From Sordaria brevicollis (taxonomy: Eukaryota; Ascomycota; Sordariomycetes; Sordariales; Sordariaceae), in the NCBI GenBank assembly GCA_033439795.1, contig JAUTDP010000002.1:2666001-2730000 (forward strand): 64,000 bases of DNA. Reading direction: 5' to 3'. The position numbers and the translations under genes are program-made. Position 1 is the first letter of the stretch. Each line of letters starts with the position of its first letter. This document shows, piece after piece, positions 1 through 12,079 of this stretch. The notes below the pieces were generated by a model that was not told the DNA's origin, ran no database searches, and saw nothing but the letters and a program-made list of their open reading frames with translations.

Positions 1-740
1 GCAACATACTTCGTTTACTGTTTCACCATTTGTTTCTTTCATGTGAGCATGATTGTTTCTTTGCTTCTTCCATTTGCTTTATCATCAGGACCCTCTTTGT
101 GCCTGCGTTGCACAATCATGCTAAGCTTTCGCTTCAACGCCTCACAGATCATGTACTCACCTGCTACTTTGTGCCTTGCGCGGTGAGCTCCGAAGGACAC
201 AACATGATGTCTCACTCATAATGCACTGGCAATATTCTCCCGATTCATTGCACCCGCCTGTCATCTTCTTGATCGCCGTCAGAGGCTACACAAGTGTGTA
301 GCTGGCCCCAAACAGAACAGCTTCGTGATACTTGACTTTTCGTCCAACCCCTTTCGCTTCATCCGAACAATGGAGTATAATCGTCGGAAAACCCCGTTCC
401 CACTTTGCGCACACTTAACGGGGCATCAACTACCGGGGCACAAACCGGACACAATGCACCGGACAACGGTAACCAGAGCATAACAAACCGGCAACTCGGC
501 ACAAACTTGATGGTAAAATGGCACGCTAGCACGTGGCAGGCACGTTTTTTTTCCTTTTCATCGTTCGGCGGTGTTCCATCAATCCCTTTAGCCGTGCAAA
601 TGTATCATTTCTTGGCGTGCCCAGTTTCTACCTCTGGTATTTCGAGACTTCTGTAAATCTGGGTGGGTCGTGCTAAGCTTGCTTGCTAGCTTATCGATGC
701 AATCGATCGACGATGTTAAAAGTGTTCTATTTGCTAGTAA
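1..740. other. GC-balanced flank, no gene recognised
   Basis: This is ordinary-composition DNA with CpA and TpG present at normal frequency, so it lies outside the RIP-mutated block. Short open frames occur on both strands, but none has a convincing start context, domain or intron structure. Composition turns sharply AT-rich near 730-750, marking the left edge of the transposon block. Confidence 0.6.
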
Positions 741-863
741 AATTAGTAAATCTATATCGAATATTAAGGGGGATAAATAAATTTACCAATTTGTACGGTT
801 TCGAATAAATCTTTAATTATTCGAATCGAATTATTACGAATTTTTATTATTATTATTAGAAAA

Positions 864-1355
864 ATGAATCGAATAAATTTAATAGAGATTTTAAATGCGA
901 TTTAGAATAATAAGGATTATTATATTAATCCCTACCCCGACGGTCGCGACCCCGCTAATTATTTATTTAATGGAAAGGTATTTTTTAATTTTAATTAATT
1001 AGAATTAGATATTAATAATAATAAAGGTAAATATATTATTAATTTTAAGGACGAAACCGACGACGAAAATTGTAACGATAGTCCCCCGAAATTTTTAGGA
1101 CTAAATTTTAATAGGAACTAAATACCCGACGCGCCCCGTAATCGTCCTTAAAGTTTAATAAATATATTTAATAATAATATACCCTTCGATATTTACGCCG
1201 ACGTAGATTACGAGCCGCGAAACCTTCGGATTAATTTATTCGATAATATATATTTCCTATTCGATAAAATATAAAGCGATTATAATATATTTATAATATA
1301 ATTTAACGATACTCCTATTATTATTTTATTAATATTTTTCGATTTTTTTCCTTAT
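864..1355 (+). pseudogene. piggyBac-like transposase, N-terminal piece
   Basis: This is the first of three pieces of a DDE transposase of piggyBac type (family DDE_Tnp_1_7), the outermost recognisable layer of the stack. An ATG at 864 opens a frame that runs to the A1 insertion and resumes in register at 8600 once one CTTAT is removed. Internal stops are almost all TAA where CAA or CAG would fit, as expected after RIP. This piece has no diagnostic motif of its own; identification rests on the two downstream pieces. The transposon ends (TTAA sites and inverted repeats) could not be found, so its outer limits near 741 and 41350 are open. Confidence 0.6.
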
Positions 1356-1608
1356 TATTACGGCGCTAGCGGACAGGGTCCCTGTCTGGCGGACCGGTTG
1401 TCGCTCGGGCGGTCACCTAATAAAGGTTAACCGCACCAGCGTACGTAACTGCGTACCGCCTTCGTAGGTCGCCCGCGCTTAGGTATAAAACCCTGGCGCG
1501 GGGCGCACCCTTTACTCGTTTCTTCTTTTCTTCTTTATTTTATAATTCTATAATAGACTTAGATTCTACGTATTAAATTTGTCTCTCGTAACCACGTCGC
1601 TCGTAATA
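1356..1608 (+). repeat. 5' LTR of A1 (253 bp)
   Basis: It matches the 3' LTR at 8342-8594 in length and, apart from RIP-type transitions, in sequence. A GC-rich core and a possible TATA (TATAAAAC near 1485) are followed by a pyrimidine-rich stretch. The outer half (to about 1500) is scarcely mutated; the inner half is strongly A+T converted. Confidence 0.93.
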
Positions 1609-1689
1609 ATTATAAAATTAATTTTAATATATTAGGGAGGTATTTAAATATTTTAAATTTATTTACCAATTAAAGTAATTATAATATAT

Positions 1690-4078
1690 ACCTTCGTAAT
1701 TAATTACAATAACGTATACCCCCGACGAAAAGGTTACCGCGGTTAAAACCGTTAAATTATTTATTACCGAAAACGTTTAAATAAATAAAATTTAGAAGAA
1801 GAATATATCTAATAAGTTCGCGGTCGAATAAATTAAATTCGATATTACGGATATATTTATTATTTTTAATATAATTATTTAATAAAACGATATTTTTAAG
1901 CGTCGTTCGTTTAATAATATTATAATCGGTACCCTTAAAGAGAAATAGGATATTTAATTACGTAATATCGATAAATTTAATTTGAAGGATTACAATATTT
2001 TAGAAGATATAAACGAAGTTATTACGTTTTTTAATTAGGAAATTATTAATAAATTCGCTAACGTTCGTTATATATTTAATACGGAAGATTTATTCGGTTT
2101 TTTATATACGAAGATTAATACGATTATAAAATATTGGGTTTAATATAATAAAGGTTATTTAGCCTTTACTTTTAAAATTCTAATAGTTACGGGCTAAAAT
2201 TATTAGGAATAAAATAACGGTAATATTTTATTAATAAATTTCGATATTTTTAAATTTATTATCGAAGATCTTGAGGGTGTACGTACTATTTTCGAGGAAA
2301 TTAAATTGCGGGCTATTTTAATTAAGGTTATTCTTTCCTAATAACGGGGATATTAAATTATTATTATTAATTTAAATATTAATTTAAAATAAATATACGA
2401 ATACGCTATTAATTTATTAAAATATTAGAAGGGCGCCGAAATAAATAACGAACGCTTTTATAAAGATTTATATAAGGAATAAAGTAAGAATATATTTTTA
2501 ATACGCTAATTATTAAAGGCTTACGGAAATAAAGATTCCGATTTCGAATTGGACGATTACGAGATTTTATATTATAAAAACGCCGCGTTGCGCGAAAAGA
2601 ATTATAAGCTTTAAATTTAATTTACCGCGCTATATTAAATTATTAATTATTTTAATAAAGGAGTTTAAAATAATATTCCGTTTAATAATAATTAAAACGA
2701 CGATTTATCCAACGATAGAGAGGCTTAAAATAATACCCCGTTTAATAACGGCTGTATTAATAAATAAAGTATCCTTTATAAATAAAAAAATAATTTTTCG
2801 ATTAAGGGTTATTTATCCTACCCCTACTTTTTCGCTAAATAGAACGAAATTTATTACGATTTAATTAAAAAGGAAAAAGAGTTCGTTAAAGTTAAAAATA
2901 ATTTAATAATTATAAAGGTTTAAACCGAAGAATTAAAAGGAGTAATAATTACCCGGGATAATAATATCGTTAATTTATATATTATAATCGTTATTTTAAT
3001 TAAGGAAAATATCGACTTCTATAAAGAAAATATTAATTTTCGTAAGAAGAAAATTGCTTTTTTAACCCCCGAAAATTTCGAACGCTACGACCGCGCCGAT
3101 TATAATAAGGATAATGATAATAAAAGGCGTTATAAAGAAATACTTATTACCGATTTCTTTATTATTAGCCGGGGACGTTTATTAATTAAAAAGAAGGATT
3201 TACCTTATTTTTATAACGAGAAAAATAAAGATATTATTACCTTTAACGTTTAATATCGCTATATCTTTAATAAATTTAAATTAAATACTAATTACTTCTC
3301 CGATAACGAAACTAAGAAAATATATATCGAAAATCGCACCGCTAATAAAACTACCCAAGATTTTAAACCCTACTTCGCCGATAGTCTTTATAATATTAAA
3401 ACTTTTAATAAATTATTCGTTTATTTACGCGCCGAATATTATAATTATAATCGAAAGGAAAAGGCTATTTACGAATTTAACGATTTAAAATTCGAAATAA
3501 GCGGGGATTTCTAAGAATTCTGTAATAAATTCGTACGTTTAGTAAGAGAATACGGTCGCCTTCCTAATTTATAAAAATAAAAGTTTAATTAAAAATTCCC
3601 GGATATTATTTAGAATGCCTTCTTTTAAAGATATAAATAGGAGGATATTACCTTTAATTAATATACTTTAATAATTAAAAAAGCGGTCGAAATTAATTAA
3701 TATATTTTCTATAATAATAAAATTAAGAAAAATAATAAGGATAAAAATAAGAATACTTCTTCTTCTACGAATTCGTTTAATAAGGTTAGGGGTTCTAATA
3801 ATTTTAATAAGAATTTTAATAATATTATTAATAGTAATATTAATATTAGTAATAATAATCGAAGTAATTCCCGTCGCGCCCCCGATATAATTCGTAAGGA
3901 AGTTTGTAAACTATTCGAGGAAAATAAATATTTCGTATATAAAGAAATTAAATATCGTTTTTATAATTATTTTAACCGCCGTAGTAAAAACCCTAATTAT
4001 ATTAATGAATTCGTCGATTACTATAGCCGTAAAAATAAAGAGGATAATAAACCGGCCGATAATAAAGCGGAAAATTAA
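1690..4078 (+). pseudogene. gag: A1 gag, RIP-inactivated
   Basis: Gag-like region of A1. A CCHC zinc knuckle of spacing C-x2-C-x4-H-x4-C lies at 3929-3970; all four ligand codons now read TAT (Tyr), as expected if TGT/TGC and CAT lost their CpA or TpG. The frame closes at TAA 4076-4078, although this stop could itself be a converted CAA. The pol frame lies one base back (-1) relative to gag. The 5' limit is approximate because the start codon is not clear. Confidence 0.75.
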
Positions 4079-7000
4079 TTACTTTAGGAATATTAAATTC
4101 CCTCCTAAGGATTAAGTTAATAAGTATTTATTTTAGAAAGAATTTAAAAAAAGTATTACCGGAGAGTATAAAAATAAATAAAGGTTTTTTAAAAGACTAT
4201 TTAAATAGATTTACGTTAATTATATCCTATATTATAATAGGTAATAATAGAAAAATTTTATTTATAAACGATATATTTATTAATTCGGGAATAAACGGTA
4301 ATATTTTTATAAATAAAAATTTTATTAATAATATAATTAAATAAGGAATAGAAAGATTATATAATTTTTATCCTTATATTATAAGAGGGTATATTAGGTA
4401 ATATAACGAAACGATCGATTAATGTTTAAAGGGAATTATTAAAGTATAAAGCTAATAGTTTAATAAAGAGGTAATAATTATTATTAATTTAAGGTATAAC
4501 GTTATTTTAAATAAATATTAATTGAAAAAATATAAAGTTTTAATTAATATCGCTAACGTTAACCTTATTTTCGATAAAGTAATTACAATATTATCGGCTC
4601 TTAATAAATGTATTTAAAAATTCGAAATATTCGTTAAAAACGCGATATTATTACTTTCGGCGAAATCCGGCCGACCGATCGAATTATTCGAGGAATTAAA
4701 GGAGCGATTAATTTAACGCGGAGAAAACGAAGATTTAATAAAAATAGAACGATAATTATTAAATTAATACGCTTTAAGGATAAAGGAAGAAAATATAATA
4801 TTTACGCAATGAAAATATATCGAAATATTGGAAATTAAATAAAAAAACGACCCTCTTTAAAGCGAAGACGTATAGGGCCGATATCGATTAAAAAAAAATA
4901 GCGTAGGATAATATAAATATTATAACAATTTTATAATAATTAGTACCGACGTTTTTTTTATATTCGCTAAACGGGAATATATAGGGGTAATTAATTTTTA
5001 TAAATTCGACCGATTTATTAACGATTATAAAAAATAAGCCCTCGTTAAAAATGAAGTAAAATTATACGAACGAATTAAAAAAGAAATCCTTAAATATATT
5101 TATAAATATTTAAACGTATTTAATAAAAAGGAGTTTAATATTCTATTAAATTATTATATTAATAATTATAAAATCGATTTAATAGACGGAATAAAGCCCG
5201 AAGACTTTAAATATAATTTATTATATAAAATATTAATCGATAAATTAGAAGCTTATTAGAAATATGTAAATAAAGTATTAATTAAAGGTTTTATCGAAAA
5301 TAATTCTATATTTTAGGTTACGCCTATCTTTTTCGTATTTAAAATTAATAATAAATTAAAGTTTTATATAAATTATTAGAAATTTAATATTATTATAAAG
5401 AAAGATAAATATCCTCTTCCTTTAATTAATAAAATTATAATTAAAATTAATTAAGCGAAGATTTTTTCGAAGATTAATATTAAATAAGCCTTTTATCGAA
5501 TTTATATATACTCCGACGATAAAGAATTTATAATATTCCGAACGAAATACGGTACGTATAAATATAAAATCCTACCTTTTAAATTAATTAACGGACTGTT
5601 AACGTTCTAACGGTATATTAATAAAATATTAATAAAATATTTTAATAATTTCTATAACGCGTATATTAATAATATTTTTATTTTCTCGAATAATTTAGAG
5701 GAATATAAGATTTATATTAAAAAGGTATTGGTTAAGTTAAAAGTAATAGGATTATAAGCGGACTTAAATAAGTGCGAATTTTACGTCGAAAAAATTAAAT
5801 TCTTAAATTTTATTATCGGGATTAATAGCGTATTTATTAACTTTTAAAAAATTACGGTTATAAAGGATTAATAGGTTCTAATAAATATATAAAAAGTATA
5901 ATCTTTTTTAAAGTTTTATAATTTCTACCGGCGCTTCGTTAAAAATTATAGCCGGATTATTAAATTATTAACGGTAATAACGAAAAAAAGAGAAGTCTTT
6001 AATTAGAATAAGGATTATTAAATTGCCTTCGAGGAATTTAAAGGATAATTATTATTAATATTTATCTTAGCGTATTTTAAATATAAATAGCCGATACGGG
6101 TAAAGACGGACGTTTTAAATAGAGTAGTAGCGGGAGTTTTATCCTAATTAGTCGATAACGAATAGTACCCGGTTACTTTTTATTCCGAAACTATATATAG
6201 AATAGAATATAATTATTTAATTTATAATAAAGAATTAATAACTATTATTAAAGCCCTATAATATTAGCGGGTAAAATTTATCGGTTTATACGAACCCTTT
6301 TTAACCTTTATAGATAACGAAGCGTTTAAATAATTTAATATTAAAAGACTTTTAAATTTATAGTAAGTAAGTTGGGCGGAATTCTTATCCTAATATTATT
6401 TCGTTATATTATATCGGTTAAAAAAGGAGAATAGAGTAATTAATACCTTATTAAAGAAGGTAGAAGATTTAAAGAATTAAAAGGTTAAATAAGAGGTTTA
6501 ATATACCTTTTAGCTTTTTAAGAATTTAAAAGACGGCCGTATAATATAATTTAACGATGTAATTAATAGTATTATTATTATTTACGCGTTTATTTCGTCT
6601 TTAAAAACCCTTATAAAGATTAATTTAAAAGTTACGGAGGGTAATTACGAAGAACGCTTAGAAGGATATTTTTTAATAAATCGTTTTATATTCGAGAATA
6701 AAATTTATTTAAATTTGGAAATTTATTAAAATATAATTAGAAGGGGGGAGAATAAGTATCGATTTATTATTAATAAAATTTTTACCCGTTTTAATAAATT
6801 TATTATATTATTTAGTATTTTAAGAGCCCAAATTATTTATAAATTATATACGAAAATTATTATTGTTTATTTAGGCCGGAATAAAATAAGATACTTAATT
6901 TCTATATAATATTAGTAATTAGGGATAACCGGTAACGTCGATCGTTTCGTCGCTAATTATATAATATATTATATTTCGAAAGTTCTTTATAATAAAATAC

Positions 7001-8200
7001 TTAGCAAATTAGAGTTTATTCCGACGGCTTAGCGTATTTAGTAGAATTTAATCGTAGATTTTAAATCGATGTTTAAAAATAAGTAGGGATTCGATAATAT
7101 ATTCGTAATAATAAATTAATTAAATAAAATATTATAAATTATCCTTTATTTTATTATAGTAATTATTAAGGATATAGCCCGTATATATTACGAAGGTTTA
7201 TATTATATTTACGGCTTATTAAACGAAATTATTTCGGATAGAAGTCCCTAATTTATTTTAAATTTTATAAACGAATTGGTAAAGATTTTTAATATCCGGT
7301 GGAAATTAGTTTCCTTAGGTTATAATTAGATTATTAAATAGGCGGAGATTATAAATGAATATTTTAATTAACGTTTTTATCCTTTCGTTAATTATTTTTA
7401 AGATAATTAGTCGGAAGTAATCCTAATAATAGATGCCGTTTAAATAGGGATATTATATAATAATTTAAAAGGAATATAATTATACGAAATATTGAGAAGG
7501 TTCTTTATATTCGGTACTTTAAATTAGGAAATATATATAAATTTTAACGGCGTTCGGTTAATAATTAAGGAGAAATTTAGCTATAAAGATATATAGGGAA
7601 TAATAAAACGGATTCGAAACTTCGTAGAGAAAGTTAAGGAGTATATTATTAAGGCTTAAGAACGAATAGTTAAATAAATAAATAAATATTAGCGCGTCCC
7701 GGATTTCAATCCTAGAAATAAAGTATTTATTATTAAATAGAGCGAATTTATTAACCGGCCAAATTATAAATTTAACTTTCCTTTAACCGGCTAATACTTT
7801 AGGATTAAAGAGAAATATAATTATTTATTTAAATTAAAAGTCCTAAAAGGGTAGAGGGGAATAGACGTTTTCTATATAAATCTATTAAAGAAATACCCTA
7901 ATAATTTATTACTTAATTAAAAATTAAAAAAATTAATAAGGGAATATATTAATAATAATATTAAATAGGAAGTGGAGGAGATTTTGGCTTTTCGGGTATA
8001 TTTTAATAAATTTTAATACCGAGTAAATTGGAAAGGATACAACCTAAATCCGAAATTTTACAACATTAAGAATTTTAAAAATTTATTTAAATTATTATAA
8101 ACTTATTACAAGGTATATTTAAAATATTTAGGCTTACTATTACGTTTAGAAAAATAATTATAAAAAGCGGAGGTAAAAGAATTCGATAAAAATTACCCGG
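4079..8200 (+). pseudogene. pol: A1 pol (PR-RT-RH-INT-chromodomain), RIP-inactivated
   Basis: The polyprotein frame is followed at the same phase from protease to chromodomain. The protease active-site region lies around 4255-4310 (Asn-Ser-Gly where Asp-Ser-Gly is expected). The RT block Lys-Tyr-Pro-Leu-Pro-Leu lies near 5400-5440, and the catalytic box Tyr-x-Asp-Asp reads Tyr-Ile-Asn-Asn at 5662-5673. RNase H is near 6150-6260 and the integrase zinc and core regions at about 6830-7350. A C-terminal chromodomain at about 7972-8070 shows Glu-Glu-Ile-Leu and later Trp-Lys-Gly-Tyr. Integrase after RT places it in Gypsy, and the chromodomain in the chromoviruses. End coordinates are approximate. 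Confidence 0.88.
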
Positions 8201-8327
8201 ATAATAATATTCTTTTAAAAAAAAGTATAAAGAGGTTAAAGAAAATAGTAGGCGCTAGGAAATAAGGGACCTACTTTATATATAATAATAATTCTAATAT
8301 TTCGAAAATTTAGGGCGAATTTTTTTC

Positions 8328-8338
8328 GGAGGGGGGGG
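8328..8338 (+). promoter_or_regulatory. A1 polypurine tract
   Basis: A run GGAGGGGGGGG a few bases before the 3' LTR, the expected plus-strand priming site for reverse transcription. The same motif precedes the A2 3' LTR at 37637-37645. Confidence 0.8.
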
Positions 8339-8341
8339 TAA

Positions 8342-8594
8342 TATTACGGCGCTAGCGGATAAGGTCCCTATTTAGCAGACCGGTTATCGCTCGGGTAATT
8401 ACCTAATAAAGGTTAACCGTACTAGCGTACGTAACTGCGTACCGCCTTCGTAGATTGCCCGCGCCTAGGTATAAAACCCTAGCGTAGGGCGTACCCTTTG
8501 TTCGTTTCTTCTTTTCTTCTTCATTTTGTAATTCTACAATAGACCTAGATTCAACGTATTAAGCTTGTCTCTCGTAACCACGTCGCTCGTAACA
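8342..8594 (+). repeat. 3' LTR of A1 (253 bp)
   Basis: Paired with 1356-1608. Here the pattern of damage is reversed: the inner (left) half is mutated, while the last hundred or so bases keep intact CpA and TpG and end in ACA, followed by CTTAT. Confidence 0.93.
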
Positions 8595-8599
8595 CTTAT

Positions 8600-9138
8600 T
8601 ATATAATATAATAATAAGTAAAATAGATTAACCTTCGAGAAATTTCGTTACTTAGTAACAATAATTTTTATTCCCGTAGTAAATATTGAAATCCTATTTA
8701 CGTTAAGGAATTATACGTTTTATTCGCGGTTTTACTTTATATCGGTTAATACGTAGAGGCGAACTTCCTATTATATTAATAAAAGAAGGAAGGGCGATTT
8801 TCTTACTCTATTTGCTTTTATTTTTTTTCAAATTCGAAATACTTTTACGCTATTTTTATATATAGGATCTAATTCGAAGTAAATTTACTTTATAGGAAAA
8901 AATATACAACTTCGATCGTTATATTTATAAAATTTTTATTAAGATACGAACCCCGCCGCAAAATATCGCTATTAATAAAAAGATAATAAAATTTATTAAT
9001 AAAAGTAAAATAACGGTCTATATCCTTAATAAATTAATACCGCGGGGTATTAAATATTAAATCGCTATAGTTAATAATTATTCTTTCGATTAAAAATAAT
9101 ATAATAATAATCGTAATATTATCGGTTTAAAACTTCAC
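8600..9138 (+). pseudogene. piggyBac-like transposase, middle piece
   Basis: Continuation of the frame from 864-1355 after removal of A1. Two features point to piggyBac. One is a hydrophobic Lys-Glu-Leu-Tyr-Val-x-Phe stretch ending Tyr-Ile-Gly, like the conserved segment before the catalytic core. The other is a first catalytic region near 8960-9010, where Ile-Asp-Glu of the family reads Ile-Asn-Lys, both changes explained by TG to TA. A one-base frame change occurs around 8825-8850. The piece ends at the B insertion (target duplication TTCAC 9134-9138). Confidence 0.75.
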
Positions 9139-9424
9139 TATAAGGGTATCGCTAAGAAGGCCTAAGGGGACCCGTACAACTAGGGCATAATAGCCCAAGA
9201 CGACGGATAAAATAGCGGATAAAATAAGGATAATAGGATATAATATAGAAGAAAGGATTTCGGAGTCCGGGCGCCGACCGTTCCGGACCTATAGGGAAGC
9301 GTATAAATATAAAAAAGGATAATTCTTAACTAAAAACTTATATTTAACTAAATTGAAATTTTCCTTTTAGAATAAACCTACTTTATACAATTTATTCTTA
9401 CCCTTTCGTATTTATAATTTTATA
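9139..9424 (+). repeat. 5' LTR of B-fwd (286 bp)
   Basis: It has the same length as the LTR at 39813-40098 and as the inverted LTRs at 10566-10851 and 17940-18225. A conserved GC-rich core surrounds the palindrome-rich segment near 9265-9290. Its right (inner) end is RIP-converted. Confidence 0.92.
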
Positions 9425-10565
9425 ATTCTTTAACCTCTATAATTTTATTAACGAAGGCCGTAAATATAATTAATACGCGTAAGGAGAATTCGTAAAAAAA
9501 AAGCGCTATTAATTTTCGTTATAAAAATAATATAAACCCGATATAAAAGACGTATAACTACTTACGTATTATTAATAATATAATTAAAAATCCTATTAAT
9601 AAAGGGGTTATTAATAAATATAAGGAAAATAATCGCGAAATGGCGTCTTACGAATCCGAATATAATATTATTTAAAAAAATCCGGGCGATAAATATAATA
9701 ATATTAACGATAATAAATTATAATCCGAATTTATACCGTATAAAGAGTTCGAAGGTAATTTTAAATAAGAAATTTAAATACGGATTAAAAAATAATATTT
9801 AATAAAGAATTTATATACTTTTAATTATTACCGCTCTAAAAGCTTTTATTAATAAAGGGAATATTATATTAATAAAGTAAAATAATAATTATAATTAGAA
9901 TTTCGTTGGAATAAGAGCCCTTTAAAATCTAATCGATATAATTATTCCCTATTTGTATATAGTTATTTATTAAACGAATATTTTTAATTTTACTTTTATT
10001 TTTATTTTTAATTCCGCTCCCGGTTTCGTGCTTATTCCTATTTTTAGACCCGTTCCCGTTTTCCGTCCGCTCGATCCAATCGATTTAACTATTCTAATAA
10101 TTTTTCCTCTGCGTAAAAACGTTATAAGCGACGAATATTTTGCGAACGTAAGCGCGTAAAACGGTATAAACGTTAAGGATTTATAGAGATAATATTATAA
10201 TTTTTATAAATATTATTATAATTTATATAGAAAATTATAGGTTAAGGAAATAAAGAATTTTATTTACGTCCCTTTACGTATAACGTTTGTAAATTAATAA
10301 CGAATAATACGAAAATTGAAATCGAAAATTAAATTAACGGTATTAAAAACGGTAATTAAATTCGTAAAAGTGTTAATATTTATTAATTTATTTAATAAGC
10401 CTTTTTTAAGGCCGATAATTCTATAATTATTTTGTAGCGTATATATTCTATTACCCTCTTCGATAATAAAGGTTAAAAGCGACCCGCAATATAAAAAGAA
10501 TTTTTAGGGTTTATTTATAAGGAATATATTACCCTTAAAATTTACAAATTTAATATTAAAGAATA
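9425..10565 (+). pseudogene. gag: B-fwd gag, first part
   Basis: Internal sequence directly after the B 5' LTR, homologous on the opposite strand to B-rev about 16800-17939. No open frame survives RIP. It stops at the B-rev insertion (GAATA here, AAATA at 18226-18230) and continues at 18231. It is assigned to gag by position and because the zinc knuckle follows in the next segment. Confidence 0.7.
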
Positions 10566-10851
10566 TATAAAATTATAAGTACGAGAGGGTGAGAGTAAGT
10601 CGCACAAAGTAGGTCTATTCTAAGAGAAAGACTTTAGCTTAGCCGGATACAAGTCTCTAGCCAAGAACTATCCTCTTTTATATTTATACGTTTCCCTATA
10701 AGTCCGGAACGGTCGGCGCCCGGACTCCGAAATCCTTTCCTCTATATTATATTCTACTATCTTTATTTTATCCGCTATTTTATCCGTCGTCCTAAGCTAT
10801 TATACCCTAATTATACGGGTCCCCTTAAACTTTCCTAACGATACCTTTATA
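10566..10851 (-). repeat. 3' LTR of B-rev (left end in window)
   Basis: In element orientation this is the 3' LTR. The outer (left) hundred bases still contain GTCGCAC, CAAAG and similar CpA-bearing words; the inner side is converted. Confidence 0.9.
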
Positions 10852-10856
10852 ATTAT

Positions 10857-10865
10857 CCCCCCCTT
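10857..10865 (-). promoter_or_regulatory. B-rev polypurine tract
   Basis: On the minus strand it reads AAGGGGGGG just upstream of the 3' LTR. The same tract lies at 39798-39806 in B-fwd. Confidence 0.75.
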
Positions 10866-11829
10866 AAAAATTATAATCCCTTATAATTTTAGTATTAATT
10901 ATTATAATCCGTAGGAAATTTTATTTCTTATTTTAGAAAACCCTATTTTCCGCTCGTATATTATATTGTACTTCGGTTCTATTATACCGTTTAATTATTT
11001 ATTCTTATTTTACGCATTAATATTATTCCCCCCCCGGTTAATTTAATCCCTAAATTATATTATTACGTAATAATTATTACGGTATTTATAAAGGCGATAT
11101 TTTTACGTTAAGCAATTTTATTAAAAAATTTAAAAATTAATTAACAATATTTATATTAATGTATTAAATAAAGTAATAATCCCTATTTATCCCGGCTATT
11201 TATATTATATTAATATTTTTACGTTTATTAGCCGCGATATTATAATAGTTAATTGGCTCTATAGTTAATATTCGCCCCTTAAAATTATTATTAAATTCCC
11301 GGAAACCGATTTCGAAACGGTTTAATTTCCGCGTATTATACGCCTTATTTACTATTTCGGTATTCTTTTCCCTTCGCGTCCTTTCCCCGGATAAAAAACG
11401 TTTTATTTTAAATAATTAAAAATTTCGAAGGAATTCCGAAATAAAATAAAAATTCTATTTCGAATTAAAATTAGAATTTTATCCGGAATTAATTTTAAAG
11501 TTTAACCCGAATTACTTTTCTTCTTTTTAGAATTAAACCCTTATAATCCTTAAAATATAGGGAAGGATTTATTAACTTTAATCGGTTAATTAAATTAATA
11601 AAAGCTTTAATATATATTAATTATTTTTAAAAGCCGGAAATATTCCGGGCTATATTGTTAATTAATAATTATTTATTTTACGTAATTAATAATTTATTAT
11701 ATTTCCTTTATTTAAAGAGTCCTATTAATATTTATATTTATTAATTAAGTTATAAACCTCTTTACAATTTAAGCCGCCGTAATTACCTTAAACCAAGTAA
11801 CCCCTAATACCGTTTACGAATAAACGCTA

Positions 11830-12075
11830 AGGAGGAATTTACTAATTGGCTTTAAATCCTCCTAATTTAATTATTTTATCCTTATTAGACGGAAAATCCT
11901 TAATTTAATAAAAAATATTAGAGCGGTTCTCTTCTTAATATATCGGATTCTCTATAATTTTAATAAGGAATTTACTAATTAATTTAAATTCTCCTAACTT
12001 AATTATTTTATCTTTATCGGATAGAGAATCCTTAATTTAATAGGAAGTATTAAAGCGGTTCTCCCCTTAATATAT
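11830..12075 (-). repeat. Tandem repeat in the 3' region of B-rev, two units
   Basis: Two roughly 130-bp units that correspond to the four-unit array at 38372-38830 in B-fwd. They lie between the integrase region and the 3' LTR. Confidence 0.7.
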
Positions 12076-12079
12076 TAAA

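Larger units (their letters stand above)
1356..8594 (+). mobile_element. Gypsy chromovirus, family A copy 1 (A1)
   Basis: A complete Ty3/Gypsy LTR retrotransposon of 7239 bp, ending TA...CA (TG...CA before RIP), with 253-bp LTRs and a perfect 5-bp target duplication CTTAT (1351-1355 and 8595-8599). Internal order is gag with CCHC knuckle, protease, reverse transcriptase, RNase H, integrase and chromodomain, then a polypurine tract. All frames are shattered by RIP, so the copy is dead. It interrupts the piggyBac-like transposase, whose reading frame continues on the far side. A second copy (A2) lies at 30661-37901 in the same orientation. Confidence 0.95.

Noticed and set aside
1609..1640. Primer-binding site of A1
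   Set aside because: Position is right, but RIP has changed the sequence too much to name a tRNA; not annotated.
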